NCBI GenBank assembly: GCA_018816095.1
Contig: JAHIWP010000045.1
Location: 1-64,000, forward strand
Length of the DNA: 64,000 bases
Source of the DNA: Gammaproteobacteria bacterium
Lineage (GTDB): Bacteria > Pseudomonadota > Gammaproteobacteria > Pseudomonadales > Pseudomonadaceae
Direction of reading: 5' to 3'
This document shows, in pieces, positions 27,785 through 37,440 of this stretch. The notes beneath the pieces were generated by a model. The model did no database searches. It was given only the letters and a program-made list of their open reading frames with translations, and was not told where the DNA came from. How positions within the stretch are numbered: the first letter of the stretch is position 1; every line of letters starts with the position of its first letter. The position numbers and the translations under genes were made by a program.

Positions 27785-29467
27785 ATGCGAGACCTACCCG
27801 CCAAACGCGCGTTACCCGCTAACAAAAGCGTGATGAACGCACAAAATGCGGTGGTCGGCCTGCGCGGCCGCGACCTGCTCTCCACCCTGCGCACGCTAGC
27901 CCTGCAAGGGGTCAAGCAACCCATCCACAGCGCTCGCCATGCAATGGCCCTCGGTGGCCAACTGGGCCGCGTACTGCTCGGCGACAAGCCGTTCAAGGTC
28001 AATCCGCAAGACCCGCGCTTTGCCGACCCGACCTGGCGTGATAACCCACTCTACAGTCGCAGCCTGCAAGGCTATCTGGCCTGCCAGAAACAGCTGAACA
28101 GCTGGATCGATGAGAGCAACCTGGACGCCGACGATCGGGCCCGTGCGCGCTTTGTCACCACCCTGCTCGGTGATGCTCTGGCGCCGTCTAACACCTTGCT
28201 TAATCCACAAGTGATCAAAGAACTGTTCAACAGCGGTGGCAGTAGCCTGTTTAAAGGCGCGAGCCACTTGTTTGATGACTTGGTGAACAACGACGGCATG
28301 CCCAGCCAGGTCAGCAAGCATGCCTTCGAGGTCGGCCGTAACCTGGCCACTACCAGCGGCGCAGTGGTGTTTCGCAGCGAACTACTGGAGCTGATCCAGT
28401 ACAAGCCGATGAGCGAAAAGCAGTACGCCAAACCGCTGTTGATCGTGCCGCCGCAAATCAACAAGTTTTATATTTTCGACCTCTCCAGCGAGAAGAGCTT
28501 CGTCCAGTACGCCCTGAAAAACGGCTTGCAGACGTTCGTGGTCAGCTGGCGAAACCCTGATCCCAAGCATCGTGAGTGGGGCCTGTCGAGCTATGTGGAA
28601 GCCCTGGAGGTCGCCATTGATGCCTGCCGCGATATCACCGGCAGTAAAGACGTCAACTTACTCGGCGCCTGCGCCGGCGGCCTGACTATTGCCGCCCTGC
28701 AAGGCCACCTGCAAGCCAAACGCCAGCTGCGCAAAGTGGCCAGCGCCACCTATATGGTCAGCCTGCTCGATAGCCAGATCGACAGCCCAGCCATGCTGTT
28801 TGCCGACGAAAAAACCCTAGAAGCTGCCAAACGCCGCTCTTATCAGCAAGGCGTACTGGATGGTCGCGACATGGCGCGGGTGTTTGCCTGGATGCGCCCC
28901 AATGACCTGATCTGGAATTACTGGATCAACAACTACCTACTCGGCAAACAGCCTCCGGCCTTCGACATTCTCTACTGGAACAACGACAACACCCGCCTGC
29001 CCGCCGCCCTGCATGGCGACCTGATCGACTTTTTCAAACACAACCCACTGACCCACCCGCGCGGCCTGGAAGTCTGCGGCACACCAATTGACCTGCGCAA
29101 AGTCAACGTGGACAGTTTCAGCGTCGCGGGCATAAACGACCACATCACCCCTTGGGATGCGGTGTACCGCTCGACCCTGCTGCTGGGCGGCAACCGACGT
29201 TTTATCCTGTCCAACAGCGGGCATATCCAGAGCATTCTCAATCCGCCGGGCAACCCAAAATCCAACTACCTGGAAAGCCCCAAACTCACCGGCGACCCGC
29301 GCGCCTGGTATCACGACGCCGAACACCTGCCGGGCAGTTGGTGGCCGGTATGGCTGAGCTGGATGCAAGAGCGCTCCGGCGAACAGCGCGACACCCAAAT
29401 GACGCTGGGCAACCCAGATTACCCGGCCATGGAAGCGGCACCGGGCACCTACGTGCACGTGCGTTAA
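27785..29467 (+). CDS. phaC2: Class II poly(3-hydroxyalkanoate) synthase 2
   Basis: A 560-residue paralogue of PhaC1. The box GACAGG has its Cys at residue 296 when translation starts at ATG 27785, which supports that start; ggag lies just upstream (acggagtg). Asp and His are in VAGINDHITPW and LSNSGHIQSILNPP. Paired class II synthases around phaZ are the standard layout in Pseudomonas. It is followed by a perfect hairpin and phaD. Confidence 0.95.
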   Translation: MRDLPAKRALPANKSVMNAQNAVVGLRGRDLLSTLRTLALQGVKQPIHSARHAMALGGQLGRVLLGDKPFKVNPQDPRFADPTWRDNPLYSRSLQGYLACQKQLNSWIDESNLDADDRARARFVTTLLGDALAPSNTLLNPQVIKELFNSGGSSLFKGASHLFDDLVNNDGMPSQVSKHAFEVGRNLATTSGAVVFRSELLELIQYKPMSEKQYAKPLLIVPPQINKFYIFDLSSEKSFVQYALKNGLQTFVVSWRNPDPKHREWGLSSYVEALEVAIDACRDITGSKDVNLLGACAGGLTIAALQGHLQAKRQLRKVASATYMVSLLDSQIDSPAMLFADEKTLEAAKRRSYQQGVLDGRDMARVFAWMRPNDLIWNYWINNYLLGKQPPAFDILYWNNDNTRLPAALHGDLIDFFKHNPLTHPRGLEVCGTPIDLRKVNVDSFSVAGINDHITPWDAVYRSTLLLGGNRRFILSNSGHIQSILNPPGNPKSNYLESPKLTGDPRAWYHDAEHLPGSWWPVWLSWMQERSGEQRDTQMTLGNPDYPAMEAAPGTYVHVR

Positions 29468-29491
29468 CGCGCCACTCCGGACATCATCAAC

Positions 29492-29515
29492 CGTGGCGCA
29501 GCCTGCTGCGCCACG
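29492..29515 (+). terminator. Stem-loop between phaC2 and phaD
   Basis: Perfect 10-bp arms cgtggcgcag (29492-29501) and ctgcgccacg (29506-29515) with loop cctg, followed by ccactttc. It may be a partial terminator or processing site. Confidence 0.5.
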
Positions 29516-29554
29516 CCACTTTCAGCCTTTCTGCGCACAGAATAAGAAGAACCG

Positions 29555-30169
29555 ATGAAGACCCGCGACAAAATCCTTGAGTGCGCCCTGCTGCTGTTCA
29601 ACCAGAAGGGCGAGCCGAATGTCTCCACCCTGGAAATCGCCAACGAGCTGGGCATCAGCCCCGGCAACCTGTACTACCACTTTCATGGCAAAGAACCGCT
29701 GATCCTCGGCTTATTCGAACGTTTTCAGGCCGAACTCGCACCGCTGCTTTCGCCGCCCGAAGACGCACAGCTGGATGTGGAAGACTACTGGCTGTTTCTG
29801 CACCTGATCGTCGAGCGCCTGGCCCACTACCGTTTTCTATTCCAGGACCTGTCCAACCTGACCAGCCGCCTGCCCAAGCTTGAACGCGGCATGCGCCATT
29901 GGCTCAATAGCTTAAAACGCACCTTGGCCGAACTGCTGGCGCAACTGCAGATAGAGGGCCAACTGCGCAGCGATACCCAAGCGCTGGGACAACTGGTCGA
30001 GCAGATAACCCTGACCCTGATGTTCTCCCTCGACTACCAGCGCATCATCGGCCGCGAAGGTGAGAGTCGCCTGGTGGTGTATCAAGTGATGATGCTGGTC
30101 GCCCCGCACCTGGCCGAAGAACCCCGTTACGCCGCCGAACACTTGGCGCAGCGCTATCTGGAAGAGTAA
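29555..30169 (+). CDS. phaD: TetR-family regulator PhaD
   Basis: A 204-residue TetR regulator with HTH at about residues 25-48 (TLEIANELGISPGNLYYHFH). PhaD activates phaC1 and phaI transcription in P. putida, with a long-chain acyl-CoA-type ligand proposed. It follows phaC2 by 87 bp and converges on phaF across a bidirectional terminator. The ATG has aagaag upstream. Confidence 0.9.
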   Translation: MKTRDKILECALLLFNQKGEPNVSTLEIANELGISPGNLYYHFHGKEPLILGLFERFQAELAPLLSPPEDAQLDVEDYWLFLHLIVERLAHYRFLFQDLSNLTSRLPKLERGMRHWLNSLKRTLAELLAQLQIEGQLRSDTQALGQLVEQITLTLMFSLDYQRIIGREGESRLVVYQVMMLVAPHLAEEPRYAAEHLAQRYLEE

Positions 30170-30180
30170 GACAGCACAAA

Positions 30181-30212
30181 CGCAAACGCCCAGCATGAGC
30201 CGGGCGTTTGCG
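30181..30212. terminator. Bidirectional terminator between phaD and phaF
   Basis: Perfect 11-bp arms cgcaaacgccc (30181-30191) and gggcgtttgcg (30202-30212) with a 10-base loop, placed between convergent genes. T/A runs are modest. Confidence 0.6.
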
Positions 30213-30229
30213 TGAGCTGCAGCGCAGTT

Positions 30230-30955
30230 TTACGGCTGTGTAGCAGGTGTTACCGGTGCAGCTGGCACAACGGCCACAGCAGGCGCGGCAGGTGCAGCGA
30301 CTACCGGCGCAGCGGGCTTGGCTGCAGCAGGTTTGGCGGCCGGCTTAGCGACGGGCTTGGCCGCTGGTTTTACCGCAGGCTTCGCAGCGGCTTTAGCAGC
30401 AGGCTTGGCCGCAGCCTTGGCGGCAGGTTTAGCCGCTGGCTTAGCCGTGGCTTTGGCAGCGGGCTTAGCCGCAGCTTTAGCGGCCGGCTTGGCGGCTACT
30501 TTCTTGACGGCAGGCTTAACCGATTTGACCGAGACACCGGTCAGCTGCTCAATCTGCTTGGTCAGGCTTTCAACTTTCGCGTTGAGCGCTTTCACTTCAT
30601 TGCGGCTCGGTACACCCAGACGCGAAATGGCATTGTTCAGACGCTTGTCGAAGGCTTCTTCCAGCTCGTTCCACTTGCCCAGCGCCTTGTCTTTAACTTC
30701 ATCAACGCGCGACTTAGCGGTGTCCACTTTCGTGTTCACGGTGCTTTTCACAGCGCCAACTTGCTTGTCGACTTCGCTCTTGGCTTGCTTCTCAGCTTTT
30801 TCGCCATCCTTGACCAGCGTGTCGAACAGCTTGTTGCCGTCCTTGCTGACCTTGGAATAGGCGCCCAAACCTGCCAACCAGATTTGACGCGAGTATTTTT
30901 CGACTTCACCGACCCAAGAGGTGGCTTGCTTTTCGGTTTTCTTTTTGACGGCCAT
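30230..30955 (-). CDS. phaF: PHA granule-associated phasin PhaF with histone-like tail
   Basis: A 241-residue protein. Residues 1-135 are the phasin domain (amphipathic helices and a coiled-coil with many heptads) that binds the granule surface. Residues about 137-241 are a lysine/alanine/proline-rich tail of repeated AAKPAAK-type units like histone H1, which binds DNA non-specifically and helps partition granules at division. The repetitive tail produces long open frames on the other strand that are not genes. It follows phaI by 13 bp on the same strand. Confidence 0.95.
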   Translation of the reverse strand: MAVKKKTEKQATSWVGEVEKYSRQIWLAGLGAYSKVSKDGNKLFDTLVKDGEKAEKQAKSEVDKQVGAVKSTVNTKVDTAKSRVDEVKDKALGKWNELEEAFDKRLNNAISRLGVPSRNEVKALNAKVESLTKQIEQLTGVSVKSVKPAVKKVAAKPAAKAAAKPAAKATAKPAAKPAAKAAAKPAAKAAAKPAVKPAAKPVAKPAAKPAAAKPAAPVVAAPAAPAVAVVPAAPVTPATQP

Positions 30956-30968
30956 TCTGCAGCTCTCC

Positions 30969-31409
30969 TTATTTGGTGCGCGCGACGTGATCGAGCAACG
31001 CGCTCAACTCGTCGAGCTTAGCAGACAGGACTTCTACGTCCTGCTTAGACGGGATGCCCAGGCGGTTTAGGGCACTGGCTACACGGTTATCGAACGCCTT
31101 CTCGATTTTGTCGAGACGCCCTTCGAACTTATCTTTGACGCTGCTGACATTGCTGGTGACTGTGTTCTTCACACTGTCGATCTGGCTGTTGGCCGCTTCA
31201 ACTTGTTCGTTGACCAGCTTCTTGCCTTGTTTTTCAACACCTTCGCCGCTTTTCACGAGTTCTTTGAAGTACTCGGAACCTTCTTGACCGGCTTTGGCGT
31301 AAGCGCCCAGACCCGCCAGCCAGATTTTACGGGCGTAAACTTTTGCGTCGCTCAGCACGCTGCTGGTTTCTTCAACGACGGCTTTCTTTTTAACGGCAAC
31401 TTTCGACAT
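30969..31409 (-). CDS. phaI: PHA granule-associated phasin PhaI
   Basis: A 146-residue phasin, similar to the N-terminal half of PhaF (KIWLAGLGAYAKAGQEGSEY versus the PhaF IWLAGLGAYSK segment) but without the basic tail. It coats PHA granules and is the first gene of phaIF. ATG at 31409 (MSKVAVKKK) is chosen because GAGG lies about 7 bases upstream. The palindrome gtttcgaggaaac (31428-31440) lies just ahead and could be an operator. Confidence 0.93.
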   Translation of the reverse strand: MSKVAVKKKAVVEETSSVLSDAKVYARKIWLAGLGAYAKAGQEGSEYFKELVKSGEGVEKQGKKLVNEQVEAANSQIDSVKNTVTSNVSSVKDKFEGRLDKIEKAFDNRVASALNRLGIPSKQDVEVLSAKLDELSALLDHVARTK

Positions 31410-31538
31410 GGTGCACCTCACTCTAATGTTTCGAGGAAACGCCCACGGAATGCAGGCTTAGCAACACGGTATCGATGAAAATTAGAAACCGCATACTAAG
31501 CCGCTTAAAAACTGCCGAAGCCTGTTGAGGCCCTGGCG

Positions 31539-31817
31539 TCAGGCCTGCAGGTTCTTGTCCAGCGCGTCTTCGATTTCGCGCTTGATGCTGCTGCTCATCG
31601 CCGAGAGCAACAAGCCCAGGCTGAGCTGCACACGCACGCTACTTTCATGCACCTCAATACGGCCGTCAGCACCGCTGCGTTTAAACTCCAGGTTGTCGCC
31701 ATTCCAGCGGTAACGCACGTCATATTCGCGCGCCAATCGCTCAGCTAGTTGCTCAGCTTTCTCACGGGCGGCCTCGCGGCCTAGGTTGTGGGGGCGTTCA
31801 ACGGTGATCTTGGCCAT
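31539..31817 (-). CDS. PHA-system regulatory-region protein (PHA_gran_rgn family)
   Basis: A 92-residue protein, MAKITVERPHNLGREAAREK with 'W.GD.LEFKRSGADG.I.V' and a C-terminal LLSAMSSSIKREIEDAL segment. It matches the small family named for its place next to PHA granule genes (PHA_gran_rgn). Function is unknown. It is on the same strand upstream of phaI, separated by about 130 bp. Confidence 0.8.
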   Translation of the reverse strand: MAKITVERPHNLGREAAREKAEQLAERLAREYDVRYRWNGDNLEFKRSGADGRIEVHESSVRVQLSLGLLLSAMSSSIKREIEDALDKNLQA

Positions 31818-31848
31818 GGCATTTCTCCTCGCCAGTTAACTGCGACCT

Positions 31849-32114
31849 TAGGGTTTGTTATCGTTTCAGCGCGGCCGCGCCGAAGCCTGTTTTAGCGCGA
31901 GACAAGGCACGAGACACGAAGTTTGGCGCTCCAAATGAGTGTCGAGAAACGCCGTATCGCGCTAAAACAGGCACGGCCCTTCGGGTTGCGCGCAAAACCT
32001 CGCCATGCGGTGTTGGAGGACTTGGCAAGGGAACACCATTACCAGCGTCCTCCGCCTAGCCTGGCGAGGTTTTGCGCGGCAACGCGACTCGTGCCGAAAC
32101 GACAACAGACCCTA
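31849..32114. mobile_element. MITE-like element with two nested stem-loops
   Basis: Outer ends tagggtttgttatcgtttc (31849-31867) and gaaacgacaacagacccta (32096-32114) are inverted repeats with 17 of 19 matches and carry TA at their tips. Inside are two perfect 16-bp stems, gcctgttttagcgcga/tcgcgctaaaacaggc (31885-31900/31957-31972) and gcgcaaaacctcgcca/tggcgaggttttgcgc (31990-32005/32062-32077), each with a 56-base loop. The spacers are 17, 17 and 18 bp, so the whole is nearly symmetrical. No ORF is present. This fits a non-autonomous transposable element, placed between two divergent genes. The rest of 31818-32254 holds the ubiE leader. Confidence 0.65.
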
Positions 32115-32254
32115 GATTGCGAGACTATAGCAAGCTGCACACATGCAAAGCCCTCAGGCTTTTACTTCACGCGTGCGGTTTGGAGCCTATGCCTGCATTT
32201 AGGTTTAGAATGGCCGCCTCTTTGACTCAGCCTCTCTGTTTAGGAAAGGGCACG

Positions 32255-33025
32255 ATGAACGACCCGCGCAAGAACAGCGACAGCGAACCCACCACGCATT
32301 TTGGTTTCCAGGATGTGCCGGAAAGCCAGAAGGCGGAAAAAGTCGCCGAGGTCTTCCACTCGGTGGCGGCCAAGTACGACCTGATGAACGATGTGCTGTC
32401 CGGCGGCATGCACCGCCTGTGGAAGCGCTTCACCATTGAACTGTCCGGTGTGCGCAGCGGCAACCGGGTGTTGGATATCGCCGGTGGCACGGGCGACCTG
32501 ACCCGCAAGTTCTCCAGCCTGGTTGGCCCGACCGGCGAAGTGGTACTGGCCGACATCAACGAGTCGATGCTGCGCGTTGGCCGTGATCGTCTGCTCGACA
32601 AAGGCGTGTCCGGCAACGTCAGCTTCGTCCAGGCCGACGCGGAAAAACTGCCGTTCCCGGATAACCATTTCGATGTGGTGACCATCGCCTTCGGCCTGCG
32701 CAACGTGACGCATAAAGAAGATGCAATCCGCTCAATGCTGCGGGTGCTCAAGCCTGGTGGCCGCCTGTTGATCCTGGAGTTCTCCAAACCCTCCAGCCCG
32801 CTGCTGTCGAAGTTTTACGACGCGTATTCGTTCAAGTTCATGCCGTTGGCCGGCAAGCTGATCACCAACGACGCCGAAAGCTACCGCTACCTGGCCGAGT
32901 CGATCCGCATGCACCCGGATCAGGACACCCTCAAGGCGATGATGGTTGAAGCCGGCTTCGAGCGCGTGACCTTCCACAACATGACCGGCGGCATCGTCGC
33001 CCTGCACCGCGGCATCAAGCCCTGA
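32255..33025 (+). CDS. ubiE: Ubiquinone/menaquinone methyltransferase UbiE
   Basis: A 256-residue SAM-dependent C-methyltransferase with the UbiE signatures [19 protein letters not shown] and '[11 protein letters not shown]' (motif I), plus 'LEFSKP' and '[14 protein letters not shown]' near the C-terminus. It performs the C-methylation of ubiquinone synthesis. ATG at 32255 (MNDPRKNSD) follows gaaaggg; upstream in-frame starts run into the MITE-like element and are unlikely. It begins the ubiE-ubiJ-ubiB operon. Confidence 0.95.
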   Translation: MNDPRKNSDSEPTTHFGFQDVPESQKAEKVAEVFHSVAAKYDLMNDVLSGGMHRLWKRFTIELSGVRSGNRVLDIAGGTGDLTRKFSSLVGPTGEVVLADINESMLRVGRDRLLDKGVSGNVSFVQADAEKLPFPDNHFDVVTIAFGLRNVTHKEDAIRSMLRVLKPGGRLLILEFSKPSSPLLSKFYDAYSFKFMPLAGKLITNDAESYRYLAESIRMHPDQDTLKAMMVEAGFERVTFHNMTGGIVALHRGIKP

Positions 33026-33642
33026 TGTTAATCACCGGGCTGCTGGCCGGGGTCGAGCTTGGCCTCAATCGCGTATTGGCCATGGACAGCACGGCGCTGC
33101 CGCGCCTGGCGCGCTTGAGCGGTCGCGTAATAGCAGTGGAGTGCACGGCGCCGAGCCTGCAACTGTTTATTCTGCCCAGCGCGACCGGCCTGCAATTGGC
33201 CGCGCAGTGGGCCGGCGAGGCTGATTGCAGCCTACGCGCGCCGGCGGCCAGCCTAGTACGCCTGGCCACCAGTAAGAATAAGACCAGCATCCTGCACAGC
33301 CCCGAAGTCAGCCTGGACGGTGACAGCGCCGCCCTGCTGGAACTGGCCGGCATCCTTCAGGACCTCGAACTGGACTGGGAGTATGAGCTGTCACGCTGGC
33401 TCGGCCCGGTTGGCAGCCAGTTGCTTGGCGGCCACCTGCGCAGCCGGGTGAGCTGGAGCAGCCAAGCCCTCGACAGCCTGCGCCTGAACCTGGCTGATTA
33501 CCTCAGCGAAGAGTCCCGCAGCCTGGTCGGCCAGCGCGAGGCCGATGCGCGCTTCGCCGAACTCGATCACCTGAAGTTGTCACTCGACCGTCTCGATGCC
33601 CGCATTGAGCGCCTTGCCCAAAACCATAAGCCCATCGCATGA
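33025..33642 (+). CDS. ubiJ: Ubiquinone biosynthesis accessory factor UbiJ (SCP2 domain)
   Basis: A 205-residue protein with an N-terminal SCP2 lipid-binding domain (about 15-115) and a C-terminal coiled-coil (about 165-200, [20 protein letters not shown]). UbiJ holds polyprenyl intermediates in the Ubi metabolon with UbiK. The start overlaps the ubiE stop by one base, and its end overlaps ubiB by four. Confidence 0.9.
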   Translation: MLITGLLAGVELGLNRVLAMDSTALPRLARLSGRVIAVECTAPSLQLFILPSATGLQLAAQWAGEADCSLRAPAASLVRLATSKNKTSILHSPEVSLDGDSAALLELAGILQDLELDWEYELSRWLGPVGSQLLGGHLRSRVSWSSQALDSLRLNLADYLSEESRSLVGQREADARFAELDHLKLSLDRLDARIERLAQNHKPIA

Positions 33643-35228
33643 AGCTGCTTGCCGTCCGTCGTCTGCTGCGCATTCAGCGCGTGATTATCCGCTATCAACT
33701 GGATGACCTGTTGTTCGCCCTGCCGCTGCCACTCTGGCTGCGCGCGTTGCGTTTTGCCCTGCCCTGGCGCTGGTTGCCACGTCGCACGCTTAACCTGTCG
33801 CGCGGCGCACGCCTGCGCTTGGCGCTGGAAGAGCTGGGGCCGATCTTCATCAAATTCGGCCAGGTGCTCTCAACCCGCCGCGACCTGCTGCCACTGGATA
33901 TCGCCGACGAACTGGCCAAGCTACAAGACCAAGTACCGCCGTTTGACCCTGCTCAGTCGCAGGCGCTGATCGAAGCCCAGCTGGGTGCCAAGGTCAGCGA
34001 GGTGTTTGCCCGCTTCGATGCCCAGCCGCTGGCGTCCGCCTCGGTGGCGCAGGTGCATGGCGCACAACTGAAAAGCGGCGAAGAAGTGGTGGTCAAGGTG
34101 ATTCGCCCCGGCCTGGAACCGGTGATCGAGCAAGACATCGCCTGGCTGTTCCTGCTCGCCAAAATAGCCGAGAAGTCCTCCGCCGATGCACGCCGCCTGC
34201 GCCCGGTGGAAGTGGTCAGCGATTACGAGAAAACCATCTACGACGAACTTGACCTGCTACGTGAAGCGGCCAACGCCAGTCAGTTACGGCGCAATTTCGA
34301 AGGCTCGCCGCTGCTCTATGTCCCTCAGGTTTACTGGGACCTGTGCCGACCGAAAGTACTGGTGATGGAGCGCATCTATGGCATTCAGGTCACCGACCTG
34401 GCGACCCTGGCTGACCAGCGCACCGACATGAAGCTGCTGGCCGAACGCGGCGTAGAGATCTTCTTCACCCAGGTGTTCCGCGACAGCTTCTTCCACGCCG
34501 ACATGCACCCCGGCAATATCTTTGTCAGCACGCGCACGCCGTGGAACCCGCAGTACATCGCCATCGACTGCGGCATCATCGGCAGCCTCACCGCCGAAGA
34601 TCAGGACTATCTGGCGCGTAACCTGCTGGCCTTTTTCAAGCGTGACTACCGCCGTGTGGCGCAGCTGCATATCGACTCTGGCTGGGTGCCTGCCGAGACC
34701 AAGGTGAATGACTTCGAGGCCGCCATCCGCACCGTCTGCGAACCGATTTTTGAGCGGCCGCTGAAAGATATTTCTTTTGCTCAGCTGCTGCTGCGTCTGT
34801 TCCAGACCGCGCGGCGCTTCAATATGGAAGTGCAACCGCAGCTGGTGCTATTGCAGAAGACCCTGCTGAATATCGAAGGCCTCGGCCGCCAGCTCTACCC
34901 GGATCTTGATCTGTGGAGCACTGCTCAGCCGTTCCTTGAGCGCTGGATGCGCGAGCGCATCAGCCCACTGCATCTGCTGCGTAACCTGCAACTGCAAGCT
35001 GAGCAAGTCCCACACCTGTCGCAAATCGCCCGCGAGACGCTGGAGCGCCTTAACCAGCAGCCCGCGCAGCGTCAGGAGCAGCCGGCGACTACCCAGCACT
35101 GGCTGGGACGGCTGTTGGGCGCGGCCCTGATTGCCGGCGCCGTCAGCCAAGGCCTGGCCTTGACCCTGCTCGTCTGGCCGAGCTGGGTAATGGCTGTGGC
35201 GGGGGTTTATCTGGTGTTGCGCCGATAG
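33639..35228 (+). CDS. ubiB: UbiB-family atypical kinase/ATPase
   Basis: A 529-residue protein: the family KxGQ motif ([16 protein letters not shown]), the kinase-like core with 'VVVKVIRPG', '[10 protein letters not shown]' and 'AIDCGI', and two C-terminal membrane helices (about 485-528). It supports ubiquinone synthesis, probably by extracting the hydrophobic precursors. Translation is coupled to ubiJ through ATGA. Confidence 0.95.
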   Translation: MKLLAVRRLLRIQRVIIRYQLDDLLFALPLPLWLRALRFALPWRWLPRRTLNLSRGARLRLALEELGPIFIKFGQVLSTRRDLLPLDIADELAKLQDQVPPFDPAQSQALIEAQLGAKVSEVFARFDAQPLASASVAQVHGAQLKSGEEVVVKVIRPGLEPVIEQDIAWLFLLAKIAEKSSADARRLRPVEVVSDYEKTIYDELDLLREAANASQLRRNFEGSPLLYVPQVYWDLCRPKVLVMERIYGIQVTDLATLADQRTDMKLLAERGVEIFFTQVFRDSFFHADMHPGNIFVSTRTPWNPQYIAIDCGIIGSLTAEDQDYLARNLLAFFKRDYRRVAQLHIDSGWVPAETKVNDFEAAIRTVCEPIFERPLKDISFAQLLLRLFQTARRFNMEVQPQLVLLQKTLLNIEGLGRQLYPDLDLWSTAQPFLERWMRERISPLHLLRNLQLQAEQVPHLSQIARETLERLNQQPAQRQEQPATTQHWLGRLLGAALIAGAVSQGLALTLLVWPSWVMAVAGVYLVLRR

Positions 35229-35295
35229 CCACACTGGGTGCGAACTGGCACACTAGCTTTCTGAACCAAGCAGCCCGTTACGGGCGGATATAGCG

Positions 35296-35697
35296 ATGAC
35301 TGACTGGCTCGACGAAATCAACTGGAACAGCGACGGCCTGGTGCCGGCAATCGCTCAGGACCACCAAACCGGCCGTGTACTGATGATGGCCTGGATGAAC
35401 CGTGAAGCCCTGGCGCTGACGGCCACCGAGCAGCGCGCCATCTACTGGTCGCGTTCGCGCGGCAAACTCTGGCGCAAGGGTGAAGAGTCCGGCCATGTGC
35501 AGAAGCTCCACGAACTGCGCCTGGACTGCGATGCTGACGTGATCATCATGAAGGTCGAACAACTGGGCGGCATCGCCTGCCATACCGGCCGCGAAAGCTG
35601 CTTTTACCGCGTATTCGATAACGGCAGCTGGAAAACCGTCGATGCGGTGATCAAAAACCCGCACGCCATCTACAACCCAGGACACAACCATGAGTGA
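35296..35697 (+). CDS. hisI: Phosphoribosyl-AMP cyclohydrolase
   Basis: A 133-residue enzyme of histidine synthesis (third step). The metal-binding motif [22 protein letters not shown] and the Cys/His residues of [11 protein letters not shown] are present, as is [20 protein letters not shown]. It overlaps hisE by 8 bp, so the two activities are in separate proteins as in other pseudomonads. Confidence 0.95.
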   Translation: MTDWLDEINWNSDGLVPAIAQDHQTGRVLMMAWMNREALALTATEQRAIYWSRSRGKLWRKGEESGHVQKLHELRLDCDADVIIMKVEQLGGIACHTGRESCFYRVFDNGSWKTVDAVIKNPHAIYNPGHNHE

Positions 35698-36037
35698 CAC
35701 GGCCATGACTGATACCCTGAGCCGCCTGGCCGAGGTGCTGGAGTCGCGCAAAGGCGCGGCCGCCGACAGTTCCTATGTCGCCAGCCTGTACCACAAGGGC
35801 CTGAACAAGATTCTGGAAAAGGTAGGCGAGGAGTCGGTGGAAACCATTCTGGCGGCCAAAGATGCTGCCGTCAGCGGCGACTGCAGCGATGTGATCTACG
35901 AAACCGCCGACCTGTGGTTCCACAGTTTGGTCATGCTTGCCGCCCTCGGCCAGCACCCGCAAGCGGTACTGGACGAACTGGACCGGCGCTTTGGCCTGTC
36001 CGGCCACGCGGAAAAAGCCGCACGCCCGCAAAACTAA
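35690..36037 (+). CDS. hisE: Phosphoribosyl-ATP pyrophosphatase
   Basis: A 115-residue helical MazG-like hydrolase. The acidic metal site is in [14 protein letters not shown] and [12 protein letters not shown]. It catalyses the second step of histidine synthesis. It starts inside hisI and is followed 27 bp later by tatA, an order shared with P. aeruginosa. Confidence 0.94.
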   Translation: MSDTAMTDTLSRLAEVLESRKGAAADSSYVASLYHKGLNKILEKVGEESVETILAAKDAAVSGDCSDVIYETADLWFHSLVMLAALGQHPQAVLDELDRRFGLSGHAEKAARPQN

Positions 36038-36064
36038 TCAACCTCTTACTACGGAGTACGCATT

Positions 36065-36304
36065 ATGGGATTCGGTGGCATTAGCATCTGGCAACTCCTG
36101 ATCATCCTGCTGATCGTGGTCATGCTGTTCGGCACCAAGCGCCTCAAGGGCCTGGGTTCTGACCTGGGCGACGCGATTAAGGGCTTCCGTAAGTCGATGG
36201 ACAACGGCGACGCTGAGAAGCCGGCCCCTGCCGTGGACGAGCCGAAAGGTCAGACCATCGACGCTCAGGCGCGCAAGGTCGAAGAACCGGCGAAAAAAGA
36301 CTAA
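36065..36304 (+). CDS. tatA: Twin-arginine translocase subunit TatA
   Basis: A 79-residue protein: N-terminal membrane helix (5-22, [20 protein letters not shown]), hinge, amphipathic helix [19 protein letters not shown] and an acidic tail. It oligomerises to form the transport path for folded proteins. First gene of tatABC. Confidence 0.95.
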   Translation: MGFGGISIWQLLIILLIVVMLFGTKRLKGLGSDLGDAIKGFRKSMDNGDAEKPAPAVDEPKGQTIDAQARKVEEPAKKD

Positions 36305-36307
36305 GCC

Positions 36308-36640
36308 ATGTTCGATATTGGCTTTACCGAGCTGCTGCTGGTGGGCATCGTCGCCCTGCTGGTATTGGGCCCTGATCGCCTGCCCGGTGCTGTGCGCACC
36401 GCTGGCTTGTGGATCGGCCGGATAAAACGCAGTTTTAGCGCGATCAAAGCAGAGGTCGAGCGCGAGATTGGCGCAGACGAAATTCGCCGCCAGCTGCATA
36501 ACGAGCAGATTCTCGACCTTGAGCGCGAAATGAACGCGGCCAAGCAGAAGCTCAATGCACCGCTCAGCAGCCTGGGCGAAACCACCCCCACGGCCGAAAG
36601 CGTCAAAAACAGCAGCCAGGATAAAAGCCCGCAGCCATGA
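36308..36640 (+). CDS. tatB: Twin-arginine translocase subunit TatB
   Basis: A 110-residue protein. The N-terminal [20 protein letters not shown], with Glu8 and the [13 protein letters not shown] hinge, is diagnostic for TatB, followed by a longer amphipathic and acidic region than in TatA. With TatC it recognises twin-arginine signals. It ends overlapping tatC (ATGA). Confidence 0.95.
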   Translation: MFDIGFTELLLVGIVALLVLGPDRLPGAVRTAGLWIGRIKRSFSAIKAEVEREIGADEIRRQLHNEQILDLEREMNAAKQKLNAPLSSLGETTPTAESVKNSSQDKSPQP

Positions 36641-37440
36641 GCCAACGACCGGACAGCGACCAGGAAATGCCCCTGGTCTCACACCTGACTGAGCTGCGCA
36701 CCCGCCTGTTGCGTATTGTTGGGGCCGTGTTCCTGCTGTTTGCCGGGCTGTTCTATTTTTCTCAGGACATTTACGCCCTAGTCGCCGCCCCGCTGCGCGC
36801 TTACTTGCCGGAAGGCGCGACGATGATCGCCACTGGCGTGGCTTCGCCCTTCCTCACGCCCTTCAAGCTGACCCTTATGGTCGCGTTGTTCCTGGCGATC
36901 CCGATCATCCTGCATCAGATCTGGGGCTTTATCGCGCCGGGCCTGTACAAGCACGAAAAGCGTATTGCCGTACCGCTGCTGATTTCTAGCATTCTGCTGT
37001 TCTATGGCGGCATGGCCTTCGCCTACTTTGTGGTGTTCCCGATCATGTTCGGCTTCTTCGCCAGCGTGACCCCGGAAGGCGTGGCGATGATGACCGACAT
37101 CGGCCAGTACCTAGATTTTGTCCTCACCCTGTTCTTCGCCTTTGGCGTCGCATTTGAGATCCCGATCGCCACCTTCCTGCTGATCTGGATCGGCGTGGTG
37201 GATGTCGCCACACTGCGTAAAAGTCGCCCCTACGTGGTGGTCGGCTGCTTTGTCGTCGGCATGGTGCTGACGCCGCCCGACGTGTTCTCGCAGACCTTGC
37301 TGGCGCTGCCCATGTGGATGCTGTTTGAGGCCGGCTTGTTGTGCGGCAGCCTAGTCAAGCGACGCCCTGACGAGGATGCAGCAGACAACACCGACAGCGA
37401 AGACGCGCCCCACGATCAACCGCCAGCCGCACAACCGTGA
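36637..37440 (+). CDS. tatC: Twin-arginine translocase subunit TatC
   Basis: A 267-residue, six-helix protein: [16 protein letters not shown] at the N-terminus, the conserved FLTPFKL periplasmic and '[20 protein letters not shown]' segments, and 'LTPPDVFSQ'. It is the primary receptor for Tat signal peptides. The C-terminus is acidic and longer than needed, ending in repeated D/E and P. It overlaps rsmE by four bases. Confidence 0.96.
   Translation: MSQRPDSDQEMPLVSHLTELRTRLLRIVGAVFLLFAGLFYFSQDIYALVAAPLRAYLPEGATMIATGVASPFLTPFKLTLMVALFLAIPIILHQIWGFIAPGLYKHEKRIAVPLLISSILLFYGGMAFAYFVVFPIMFGFFASVTPEGVAMMTDIGQYLDFVLTLFFAFGVAFEIPIATFLLIWIGVVDVATLRKSRPYVVVGCFVVGMVLTPPDVFSQTLLALPMWMLFEAGLLCGSLVKRRPDEDAADNTDSEDAPHDQPPAAQP

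Noticed and set aside
30250..30520. Regular repeats that could suggest a CRISPR or satellite array
   Set aside because: Units are degenerate codons for Lys-Pro-Ala in the PhaF tail, with no spacer-repeat structure.
30212..31021. Plus-strand frames rich in Gly/Arg/Ser or Ala/Leu opposite phaF
   Set aside because: They mirror the AAKPAAK repeat DNA of phaF and have no start signals.
32072..32254. Extended N-terminus of UbiE through the MITE-like element
   Set aside because: The added residues are not conserved in UbiE and are encoded by the repeat; the ATG at 32255 has a usable SD.
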